From Melastoma dodecandrum (taxonomy: Eukaryota; Streptophyta; Magnoliopsida; Myrtales; Melastomataceae), in the NCBI GenBank assembly GCA_029817715.1, contig JARUPY010000538.1, positions 5,766,001-5,830,000 of the forward strand: 64,000 nt of DNA, written 5' to 3'. Within the stretch, counting starts at the first letter, position 1, and each line of letters opens with the position of its first letter. The position numbers and the translations under genes were made by a program. Under the pieces are notes generated by a model that worked only from the letters and a program-made list of their open reading frames with translations, ran no database searches and was not told the DNA's origin. This document shows, piece after piece, positions 46,088 to 56,205 of this stretch.

Positions 46088-47529
46088 AAAATCAGCAGGT
46101 ATACAAGTCCACTTGAGGCCCAATTAAAAAAAGATGCTCAGCCTTGGGGACAAGCCTAGACAGAGGCAATCCAATATCTCAAGACACAGTTACAACTACT
46201 TCCACCATTGCAAATTCCTTCAAATGGAGTTGGAGTGTTACAAACAGATGCCAATGATCTTTATTGGGCAGCAATCTTGTTAGAAGAGAAGGAAGGTAAG
46301 AAGCACATCTGTGCATATAAATCAAGAAAGAATAACCAAGCAGAACAGCATTACCATTCTGCCATCAAGGAGATACTTGCAGTCAAAAATGGTATAAAGA
46401 AGTTTGAATTTCACTTGGTTGGATATCACTTCATTGTAGAAAGCGACCTTTCTTCATTCAGCTCAATGCTCAAGTTCAAACAAAAGAAAATACCAAATGC
46501 ACAACTGCTAAGGTTAGCAGAATGGTTTTCATTATCCAGACTTTTTGATATTGCACATCCTACTTTGTTAGAACATCCTAAGCTGCAGGTTATATTCACA
46601 ACTAAAGTATTTAAGCCGCAGGAGTACGCATCACTTCCTCCAGAAGTTATTCGGTATGATCAGATTGAAGTATTATTATCCAGAACTTCTGACATGATGC
46701 ATAAGTATTTGGTACAGATCTTCAGAAAGTATGGACAAATGTTCTTTCCAACGGATGGAATGCACCCCAGATACCCTTTCCTACGGGCTATTCCAATCCA
46801 TCCGCTTGACATCTTTCCTATAGAGCTAAAATGGTTTTTATGGTATTACTTTCATGCTCACACAGTTACCTTGAAATTTCCAACTAAAGAGATACTTGAA
46901 TATTTGAATTATTAGGAAATCTCCATACATATACTCCTTACAGAAAACCACATACATATCTGGCAGAGATATTATCTTGGTTTGCACCACTAACTCAGTG
47001 GAAGAATTGGTTTGAAATCCATATGGATAATTTTGCAAAGTACCCTGGCATTACTACATATTCATCTTATTTGTTTCGCAGACATTGGCACTATGATAAA
47101 GAACTTCAATCGCTAGTTGCCATTAACACAGTTGATGATTTTGCACATCTTCCACATTCTCTGACTCTATGTGTAGATGACAGTTTTTCAGATTGGGAAG
47201 ACTCTCTTACGAGTAAAGAACTCTTGAAACAGAAATTATGCCAAGAGAATGGATTCCATTATTTGACCCACGAAGAAATAATCTAAGCCTGGATCCAAGA
47301 CACAGCTCTAGATCATGTCTATGAACTTCAGTTTGCACTTCATCATTATTCACACAACAGAATAAATTGGGATGAGCTGGCCCAAGAATTCTTAAGTTTG
47401 GTTGATCTTCAAGACGAAAGCCTAGGACCATCATCAGACACAGGCCCAGGACCATCCTCCAGCAACAAGCGACAAGACCATGATCCAGACAATCCGGACT
47501 CGTATAGAAAACGTCCAAGAAATAATTAA
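46088..47529 (+). pseudogene. Petuvirus-like RNase H and C-terminal extension remnant
   Basis: RNase H: GVLQTDANDLYWAAILL near 46226, IKEILAVKNGIKKFEFHL near 46363 and VESDLSS near 46435. A C-terminal extension of some 350 residues follows, with readable stretches at 46560-46915, 47023-47286 and 47287-47529 (ending RKRPRNN). It is separated by a TAG at 46913 with a frame change and by a TAA at 47284. The extension resembles the long tail of petuvirus polyproteins in position; its function is unknown. Confidence 0.78.
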
Positions 47530-47850
47530 GGACCAGCAAGCACGCACTCAGGCCGCCCATGTGACGATTCTTTGGAGATAAGATCATACGAAGATTTTCA
47601 AGATAAGGTGTCGGCCACCAAAGATTCTCTAGAGATAAGGTTTTAACAAAGTTGTCACAGAAGGACGATAAGATACACTGAAGATAAGGCGTCGACAAAA
47701 GAAGACGAGATAGCTTTAGCCTTTATGACATTTTAGCTCATAGACTTTACGACTTTTTGTAAAGCTGATATGATAGCTTTCATAACTTTAGAAAAATTCG
47801 CACAGGCAGCGTGGCTTAACCACAGCCTAGTTTATCTTCTCTTCTTGTAC

Positions 47851-47858
47851 TATAAAAA
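47851..47858 (+). promoter_or_regulatory. TATA box of the petuvirus-like remnant
   Basis: TATAAAAA sits about 320 nt after the polyprotein end and is followed by CCCCCTCGATCAGAAGGG. Its position matches the pregenomic RNA promoter of caulimovirids. Confidence 0.6.
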
Positions 47859-48399
47859 CCCCCTCGATCAGAAGGGAGATGTAAGGTTTTCTAGCAGAGA
47901 AAAAATACATAAACACTTTAAAAACCTCTCCATGAGTTTCTAAGTTTCCCAGGGGCAATAGTCGTGATAGTGGTGTCTTAGTTCTCAACCTTTCCATACA
48001 CTCTCTATCTTCGCTAAACCCAAAAATATTCAAAAAACTAAAAACCGAAAAACATTCAGAAAACCAGAAAACCCAAATCTTTCTGTTTTCATGTTCCCAA
48101 CGTCTTTGTTCTTTAATGTCTTATTTCTCAGTGATATCTTCATGAATGGTTTGTCTTTCGTTCTTAGGAAAGGTTGTTTAAGGTATTGTTTTTTATTGGG
48201 GAATCTCTGTTATACTGTAAAGCTACCAGTTTTGCCTAAGAAAACTAATTTGTTGCTTAAGCTAGGAGGGCTGTCAGGCACTAGTTACGGCTTGATATAG
48301 GTAGTAAGTAAAAGCATGAGACCCCCTTTGAGGAGACAGTTCCTTTAACCTCCTTTCCCACAGAATTGGAGAATACGCCATCATCATATTAATGAATTC

Positions 48400-48693
48400 A
48401 TGATTAGCGAAATGGAGATTCGTTCATGGAGTTGCCCTTTATTTCTTAAAAGTATCCAATCTCGTATCAGACAGCTCGATCTTTACTTAGGATATAAAAA
48501 TGCTAAGTCTGTTAATAACCAAGTTGATGCTTTTATTGCTTATGAGATAGAAACCAGTCCTGACAAAAATTGGTTTCTAGATTCTTATCCTTTTCGAGTT
48601 CGCCGTAGTTGGCAAAAACTAAAAGAATACCACCAGTATAGGACTTATCTTCGTTGGTATCTAAAGTCTTGTTTATATTGGAACTCTTGTTAA
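48400..48693 (+). CDS. Small leader ORF of the petuvirus-like remnant, 97 aa
   Basis: The ORF starts with ATG at 48400 (MISEMEIRSWS) and ends YLKSCLYWNSC. It is rich in Trp, Tyr, Arg and Lys, with no recognised motif. It lies about 550 nt downstream of the TATA box, where the other caulimovirid of this window also has a roughly 100-aa ORF, but the two proteins do not look alike. It is intact although the polyprotein is broken, which may be chance for so short a frame. No tRNA-Met primer site was found after it. Confidence 0.35.
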   Translation: MISEMEIRSWSCPLFLKSIQSRIRQLDLYLGYKNAKSVNNQVDAFIAYEIETSPDKNWFLDSYPFRVRRSWQKLKEYHQYRTYLRWYLKSCLYWNSC

Positions 48694-49949
48694 ATCTTCC
48701 GCTGTAAACTTTTATTGTCTTTATAAACTCATGTGTTAAGTTTGATCCTGTATTTCCGATCTTGTACGACTCATTGTGTCTACTGTATCTTCTTAGTCTC
48801 TTGTATCCATGTCTTATGTATTTTAATGAGTTGTTAGCCGATCGCGTATCCTTCAAAACATTCAAAAAACCAAAACCCCAAAAACATTCAGAAAACCTGA
48901 TAAGGATAAGATCTAGAAACCAATTGGATAAGGATAAGATCTAGAAACCAATGTGCAAAAATGGCATCGAGGAATATCTTACGGACATCTCTAACTGGAG
49001 CTTTGTTACAGTTGACTTGTTCCACCAAATAATTTATCTTTTAAAACATTAAAATTTTAAATAAACGTGAGTTTTATTTGAAAACTTATTTTAAAGGAGG
49101 ATAGATCGTTGTTATCAACGAAACTCGAAGTCATGAACAACAATATTTGGAAACGGCTAAAGTGCCTCCCACGGGGAGATTACGTCGCTTTCATAAATTC
49201 CGTTATTGTTTCGTATATTTTTACGAAAACAGTAACGACCATTTTTTTATTTATGAAAAAGTTCGTATAGGGCCCAAAGGCTTCATAAATACTTTGTAAA
49301 CATTTACGAGCTTTTACGAATTTTCATGATAGGCTTAGTAAAAGTGTACGAATTCAAACAGTAGAATTTTTGTAAAATACAAAATTTAGAAATGTACGAA
49401 TTTTTTTCGGAATGGGCTGAATAAATTCGTAACGGGTTCATAAAAATATACGAGTTTTTATCAAATTTTTAAATGGGCTTCGTAAAAATCTATGAACTGA
49501 AACAATATTTTTTTCGTAAATTAGGAAACTCCATATGAATAATTAATAAACAATGACGATATTTCGTAAACGTTTCGTAAATTACAAAAGTTTTTCGTAA
49601 AAATGTATAAAAAAATTTTGAAGTGTTCGTAATTTTCGAATTAGATTAATTAGGAAAACCTTTCATACATTTTATGAAATTATTTTGTAAATTACTATAA
49701 ATTTACGAACTCGGTCACTATTTATTAACTATTCATAATGATTTTTTTAATTTACGAAAAATATTGTTTCAATCTGTACGTATTTCAATGCTGGACAAAA
49801 TATTTTGCTTACTCCCTTACTACGGAACAAATCTCTCTGGAACTGATGTTTTACGGTGGCTACATCTGCTGACATGTGGTTCCACAAATTCACGTCCACG
49901 TGGATGAGCTCGCTCTTTCCCGGTAAAATTCATTTCGCCCCTCTGCTGG
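48694..49949. other. Viral leader end and AT-rich spacer
   Basis: 48840-48960 holds short direct repeats: a TTCAAAAAAC/CATTCAGAAAACC phrase, also seen at 48025-48070, and GATAAGGATAAGATCTAGAAACCAA twice. These probably belong to the viral leader. The rest is AT-rich spacer up to the GC-rich start of the COQ9 remnant. Confidence 0.5.
49180..49790. repeat. AT-rich segment dense in TTACGA/TCGTAA motifs
   Basis: The hexamer TTACGA or its complement recurs many times in about 600 bp of otherwise CG-poor sequence. GAAACAATATTTTT-TCGTAAATTA at about 49499-49526 has an inverted counterpart at about 49747-49778, so part could fold as a hairpin. No ORF is present. It may be a foldback or MITE remnant. 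Confidence 0.4.
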
Positions 49950-49952
49950 CAC

Positions 49953-52150
49953 CATGACGTCTTCACCCCATGATCGATCCGCGGCCAGGAAGGCCCCCCC
50001 TCCTCCTCCACATCGTACCCAATCACTCTCTTAGCATTTCTACCTCCGCTGGCGCCGGCCAGCCTACCACGGCCCCCAACCACCCCCGCGAAACCAGAGA
50101 CTCCCTATTACGTGGATTCCACCGTCTCGGCCTCCCCGGTCTTCGTCGTCGGTGGGTTACCAGGAGGGGAAGAGTTGGGAGAGTGTCCTCAGCGCCGCTC
50201 TTCTCCACGTGGTTAGTGTCCCGATTTCCTTTTCGCTTATCTAATGAATCGCTGCTGGGTTTCAAGAGAAAGAAGGTGGAACACATGAAGAAGTCGTAAT
50301 CAAGAAGGAAGGAGGATAGTAGCTGCTGTCATATGAGGGAAGATGTAATTCCGTACATAATGTTTAGTATGTGCGCTGGGCCATCAATAAGGCCTTGAAA
50401 CATATACTTAATATAAATATTTGTGTAACTATACATAGCAGAAGTACGAAAAGTTTGTTATGAGAGTTAGATGGTTTATGTTCTTCTCTTCTGTTTCCTG
50501 CCATGGTGATCTGCTCTGTTTGATCTTGTGAATGGGCATCTAGCTGTGATGCGTGGGGCTGGGTAATGAGAGCATTATTCAGTATTAGCTTAATCGGAGG
50601 TCGTAGTATAGTATCCTGACGAAGTCAATTGGCTGGTTTTACATGTGTCGTATGTCGTATGGGCCGATTTTTTATGGAGATTGTGGTGTTTTCGGGGATC
50701 AATGCTGTTTGATGCTATTTGTGGGTTTGTAGAAAACACTGGGACGGTCAGAAGCTGCTATGACCGCCGGTGCGAAGGAAGAGGGTCCGTCTCCAGCTAT
50801 CATCGGATCTTTCCCCAGGAAGGGAGCTTGCATTGGTGGAGGTATAGCTCCCCATTTGCCCGTCATGATTTGAAGCGTTAGAGTCGAGTGAATAAGCAGA
50901 TGAACTTGTGGTCTGTTTGGTTTTAGGATTAAAGGAAGAGGTGGAATGGAATGGAAAATTTGGAGTCCATTGTATCTGCCAATCCCTAGAGAATCTCGCT
51001 TGTGAAACGGTGTGGACTAGTGTCGGTTGTTTAAACATCCTGGCTCTAGCCACTTATGTCACTAGTTATTTGTCTCCCAAATCTAACAACGGGTGTCATC
51101 TTTTTTTCCCAATCCTTTCTTATTACTCTGGTATTAACCCTCCCGGTATACCGATAATCTTGTTATACCACAAACTGTTCCGCGCTCGGTCTTGGTCACA
51201 ATTGCTTTGCTGCCTACATAACCATCCTTTTCCTTTGCATTTCAGTACTTCATGGACGGTTGCTTGCAAAGACTTACTGATGATATTGACTCTGGGGAGG
51301 ATTTGATTTGAACAGGCTGATTCCTAGTGAGTGTGTCTCCATGTTCATCAAGCTTCAATTGGAGATGCACGCCCCATACATTACAAAATGGGCTGAGGCT
51401 CTTGCCATCCAGGTGATTCATTGATGTTCTTTTTTGTTTCCATTTAGAAATTGACCATCTCGAAAATGATTGATCGATACTTATTGAATTCTTTGTCAGG
51501 CTCAACCCCTCAATGTCCCGAGGAGTTTTAAGCAAAGAGCCATGCTCGTTGATGAGATTCGGCATGCTGCTGGTGATGTATCTTTTGATGTAGACTGGAA
51601 TATGAAGCGGACAGTTCTAGGGGGAGTTTACTCAACGACTGAGATGTATATGCTAAAACAGATAGCTCCCCGGGTAAGATTTTTTGTTGGTCATTGGATC
51701 CTCTGCCTTTTGAATTTCAGTCGCTCCCTTTTAGCAAATTACAAGGAGCTTTTTCTCCAATAGTGGCATCCAAATTGTGTCCAGGCACAAGCTAAGAAAT
51801 AGGGGACTGTTCCTTTAACTTGTTTTGATCATCTGGCAGGATTCCGAGACACATGGTCATCCCTGAACAATCGAGTAAAAGATGCCTTCGACCAGAAGAA
51901 AACCTTTCAGGAGGTAGTCATTCCACTATATCTTCTGGACTTCCCCTCCTTCGGTCTCTCCATCGCTTTAGAAACTAAAGCAAATGTCCTTTCTATTGTC
52001 AGGCGTCCTATTGAGCGGAAGCTGTCAGTGCTGGTGTTGGTAGCTCTGTGAAAGGATACATTAAGAATGCGTGCATAAATGTTGTGGACTCTACGATAAG
52101 TAGCATCGCGGGAGCAAGTCCTGCCCTGCACTGCACTCCACTCCACTCCA
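49953..52150 (+). pseudogene. COQ9 (ubiquinone biosynthesis) pseudogene, introns retained
   Basis: The family is COQ9, a mitochondrial lipid-binding protein needed for coenzyme Q synthesis. Recognisable exons: exon 1, GC-rich, ending near 50211 (GYQEGKSWESVLSAALLHV); exon 2, 50733-50841 (SEAAMTAGAK, PSPAIIGSFPRK); exon 3, 51246-51411 (FMDGCLQRL, LIPSE, EMHAPYITKWAEALAIQ); exon 4, 51500-51673 (NVPRSFKQRAMLVDEIRHA, VLGGVYSTTEMYML); exon 5, about 51841-51913; exon 6 from 52002 (AEAVSAGVGSSVKGYI). Lesions: one extra base near 50830, a 5-bp tandem duplication (ATTTG) at 51301-51310, one base missing near 51847 and an in-frame TGA near 52010 where Leu is expected. Introns are kept, so this is a decayed duplicate and not a retrocopy. 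Confidence 0.85.
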
Positions 52151-52599
52151 AACTCATTTGTCATTCTGAAAGAATGTAAATGATAGGATAAGCAAGAATA
52201 TGAACATTCATAGGTTTCCTCTTTAAATCGGCTTCTCCAATTCTATGCTGCAAGAGTCTTTTAGCAAGTTGTTTCGCTTTCTCTTCCTGGACCTGCTGTT
52301 GTTGCCACGCAGTCCACCGTGCAGTTGCGACGGTGGTACCCGACAGCAGTTGATGTCTGCTGTTTTACCTGATGTCAACAAAGACTGTGGCGCAAATGCA
52401 AACGTTGGACTTCTTCTCTTACTCTCCCTGCCATTCGACAGACGAATATCTCTTGAGCAAAAATATTATTAGACGAATTTTGAGGGTTGTGGGTTAATTT
52501 ACGAAATATTTTGTGACAAAGCTCCCCTACCTACTTCTGCACAAACTTGAAAGAAAAACACTATTTTGTGCTAAAGACTGAAACTTTCCCGACACAGCC

Positions 52600-53700
52600 A
52601 TGCCCTCCTCTCTGACATCGTCCCAGATCGTTGCCAAACTGGGGTTAACCCAACATCCTGAAGGTGGGTTTTACAATGAAGTCTTCAGGGATTCATCCAT
52701 CATCCTCCCGAGATCTCAACTCCCCACTCAATGTAAGTCAACCCCTAGTTCTTTTCTTCCTTCTTGTTGTCGCTTCTGGCTATTCGGATAATGTAGGGGA
52801 ACCGTGATTCGATTAGGATTCACTTCTTTAGGACATGAAGTGTGTATGCTATTCGAGGTTGATTTCTTTCCTGGCATGAGTTTGGCCGTATTTCTATTCA
52901 TTCGATTATATTTGTTTTGTGACTATGCAGATAAAGTTGATTGCCCAGTGAGCACGTCCATATACTTCCTGCTGCCTTCAGGGAGCGTCTCTAATCTCCA
53001 TCGCATCCCGATGGCCGAAACCTGGCATTTTTACCTGGGGGATCCACCCGTGGTACACCGATCTGGCATTGCCTTTGGTTAGGGCCTCTTTTGGATCTGG
53101 CAATCGCAAGAGATGTGTCGTAGAACTGTTTTGCCTCTGGGTAGCTGTTCGATTATTGAATCATGCAATAAGCAATTTGACATTGTTTGATGTTGTGCCT
53201 GGGCCTGAGTTAGGCCGTTGTGGATGACAATTGGTTTGTGGGAATGTTTCGGCCGGCTTCTGATCTTCAGTTTCGTATCCTGCAGGTACTCGGGCTACAT
53301 GATGATGGAAATGTCATGTTGACCCATCTTGGGCCTATCTCGGTCGAAGGCAATCAGCAACCGCAATACACCATGCCTCCTAACGTATGGTTGGCTCATT
53401 CCCTGCGAAAGACTAAAGTTTTTCCACCGATGGGCTTTTCACTCCGGTGAAGACAGAACCACGAGATCTGGAGACACACTACTCTCTTGTCGGCTGTACT
53501 TGTGCTCCTGCATTCCAGTATCAGGACTTCAAGCTCGCAAAGCGATCCGAGCTGGTTGCACTATTCCCCCCATCACGGTTCAGTCATTTCTATCCTCACG
53601 CCACCCGATTTGTGATTCCCCCAGTTGATGAAAAGAATGTAACTATGACATTCTATCTTTTCCATCGACATTCTGATGAATGGCCTATTCCTCACGGTTG
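52600..53700 (+). pseudogene. DUF985 RmlC-like cupin pseudogene
   Basis: Plant DUF985 proteins are small single-domain cupins of unknown enzymatic role. Exon 1, 52600-52732, starts at a good ATG (MPSSLTSSQIVAKLGL, HPEGGFYNEVFRDSS). Exon 2, 52931-53052 or so, reads STSIYFLLPSGSVSNLHRI and AETWHFYLGDPP. Exon 3, from 53286, reads HDDGNVMLTHLG, MPPNVW, and later THYSLVGCTCAPAFQYQDFK and LAKRSELVALFP. After NVW a one-base loss shifts the frame; the family-like continuation (GSFPAKD) then meets a TAA, so no full-length product is possible. The C-terminal end is also unlike the family. Splice sites GT/AG are preserved. Confidence 0.82.
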
Positions 53701-54074
53701 ATATATAATCTATCTGTGCGGTGCACCATTGGGAAAAAAAATGAACTTATCTGCATACAGAATGGAGAAACATTTTGGTGTTCGTCTTGGGCCTTATGAT
53801 CAGACTGATTAGGTTTCATTATGATCTGCGCAGCTTATGGCCGCAGACACTTGGTGCATCGATTTGGTGCGAGCCTTTGTAGAAACGTCTACTTTCCTTG
53901 GCATTCTTCAGATGGTATCATCATCGGAACTCGTTTTCATGCCATGAGAATGAATGGATGACCTGCAACAATCGCTGCTCGCGTTTATCGCTGTTCAAGC
54001 ATATTGAAACGTTTACGATGAGTTTTGAAACCTCACCTTTTGTTCCAGGAATGCCTAGAGAAGGTGAAGAGAGG
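53701..54074. other. Spacer between convergent cupin pseudogene and LAZY gene
   Basis: No coding feature is recognised. It probably includes the 3'UTR of the LAZY gene, which is transcribed leftward. Confidence 0.5.
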
Positions 54075-55102
54075 CTATATCTCTAATACGATGTCTGCAA
54101 AATATCAGGCATCATGAGACGAAACCTTTATCTGAATTTTGTCGAATCTTGTACGGAGCTAGTCGCAGGGAAACTTACATTCGGAATCGGTTCTGTCCCA
54201 CTTGATGCTTGCTGCCTCGTCGGGATCCTCCCGTTCTGGTGGATTGGAGCTGGAAAACTTCCGCGGACGCTGTCCATCCTCTAGGTATCTCTGGGGTGGC
54301 AATACTTGAGGCGATGCTCGAGGATGTATCTTCCTACGAAGCATCTCTTTCAGCACCTGAAAATCGGGGATATCCGACAGAGGCAAGTTAATTAATAGTA
54401 CAACAATGTTACAGCCTTTGGCGAGTGTTTTGGACTACCTTATCCACTTTGGACTCGGGCATAGGACCTCTCCAGCAGGAAGGCCGTGGGAAACCGCCAC
54501 CGCAGGCGAAGATCTGCTTGAGGAGAAGAGCCGGGGTCGTCTTCCTAGTCGAGTTCGTCGCATTGGTATAATCACGCGGATCTTTCCTTCTCACTGAAAT
54601 AAGCATCGCCCTATCCCTTACAGCCTCCTCGAGAACTTTGCTCCCCGACGGCAACAAACTAGAGTATTCCGCGATCCTCCCCACATCCTCCTCAATCTCG
54701 GCTTCAGGCAGCATCTCCTCCCTCGTCGACACGGAAGGATTTTGCTGCCGAATGGGGTCGCTGTCGCTCCCTAGCGTACCGATGGTGAGTAAACAACGCG
54801 ACCAGTCGCCCGAATCTTCGCTTCCCCGTCCCTCTGGTTCATCGGCTGCGACAACAAGAAAACTGTCGGGAAGATGGTTTGGGACGAACGTGACCGAGCA
54901 TAAGCAGAGGGTTACTCACGGAATGGCGGAATGATGTTGGGGGCAGTCTTCTTGCAATGCTTGGCTTTCCCGAGCTTGTTTTGCGCCCACGTGAAGAGCT
55001 GCACAGACCAAACAAACAGGAAAACTTCAAAGAAAGGAAAAAAACAGACAAGATCAGCGGTTATCATTCTACTACATCCTCGGCTTTCTTTCTTACCTTC
55101 AT
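54075..55102 (-). CDS. LAZY/IGT family gravitropism protein (LZY/DRO1-like), 229 aa
   Basis: LAZY proteins act in statocytes, linking amyloplast sedimentation to auxin flow by recruiting RLD proteins through the C-terminal CCL motif. The gene has the family's five-exon structure: exon 1 is only 6 nt, ATGAAG (55102-55097, donor GTAAGA); exon 2, 54998-54920 (FTWAQNKLGK); exon 3, 54845-54439; exon 4, 54356-54179; exon 5 is 20 nt (54094-54075). Total is 690 nt with the stop. The IGT motif falls at residues 50-52 within DWSRCLLTIGTLG. Later family motifs are ALLLKQIFACGGGF, PESKVDK, VLKEMLRRKIHP, RYLEDGQ and KWDRTDSE, and the protein ends EYIVLEI. All splice sites are GT-AG and no lesion is visible. 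Position next to VWA, cupin and COQ9 genes suggests the Arabidopsis LZY4 orthologue, from memory of that map. Confidence 0.9.
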
Positions 55103-55212
55103 ATTTATTCTCTTTGTTGCTTTGTTTGACTACTACTACTCCACAAAAAAAAAAAAAGAAAAAAAAAATGAAAAGGAGGCAAAAGAAATTCGGGGATGCA
55201 GCTGGGAAAGGG

Positions 55213-55219
55213 GTTTATA
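55213..55219 (-). promoter_or_regulatory. TATA box of the LAZY gene
   Basis: TATAAAC on the minus strand lies about 110 nt upstream of the start codon, giving a short 5'UTR. The UTR holds an A/T-run (AAAAAGAAAAAAAAAA on the + strand at 55143-55168). Confidence 0.5.
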
Positions 55220-56205
55220 ACATTATGTCAGGGGTGAGTTGAAGAAACTCATAAGAAGCACGACGACAGGTTAATTAAACCCACGTGGCGGCATGGCAAT
55301 TGGTGTTATAATCATAATACGGTGGTGGTGGTGGTGTTAGCTTAGTATTTTGTTTGTTTATGTTACGTTTAAACTTCCCCTGCTCCATCCCCCATCTCGA
55401 ATATTTTCTTACAAGCAAAAAGGTGTTGTTGTTCACTTTGGGGAGGAGGATATCTTCTAGTTTGGAATCCCAACGAAACCCACTGAGTTTCGTACGATCC
55501 AATGAAAATCCTCCTCCTTCAACTCAATAAGTCAGTCAGTCAGTCACAAGAAGAAGAAACATGTGGGCTCGTTTATCGACGGGGGGTCATGACGTATGGA
55601 TGGATTGGTAAGAAAACGATATCCGTTTTCGAAAATGAGGGGAGAGTCACATTCCCCGACACACGATGAAGCCAAAAGGGGGAACAGCTCGTGTGATTTG
55701 ATCGAACAGCTCATTTTATTTAAAAGGAGATATATAAAAATGTTTTATTTTTTTTCAGGAGGGACAAGAAACACTGTTCGACTGACTGGACGAATTTCGA
55801 AACTCACACTGCTTATTAATATCTTTTTATATATAAATTCTTGGCATGGGAGCTGCAAATTCATGAAAAGTGCAATTCTACTATTTGCATCTCCAAAATT
55901 GCGCATACCCAAATGCTCCGTCTCGTCTCCTCTGCATATCACAAATCCTAAGTCCCAGCCCCCCCAATCCAATCCCTTGGTCAAGTGTAATATTCACATT
56001 ATATTACTTTCTTTTTCTTAGAGTGAGTGAGTCGCCCGGCGTATAATCGAATGAATATGGGTCGAATCGTATTAACAGCATTCCTGAAAAGTTATTAACA
56101 ACAACAGCAACAACGCTTTATACCATCGACACACACACACACACCCCCCACCATAACGTACTTCTTTTTGAACGGGGGCGACACAGGCCCCTTCCGTTCG
56201 CTACT
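55220..56205. other. LAZY upstream region and VWA 3' flank
   Basis: No gene. Short repeats: GGT/GGTGGT run at 55320-55337, GTCA tetranucleotide run at about 55529-55549, ACAACA patches near 56098-56115 and an AC run at 56130-56143. The left part should hold LAZY promoter elements and the right part the 3'UTR of the VWA gene. Confidence 0.5.
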
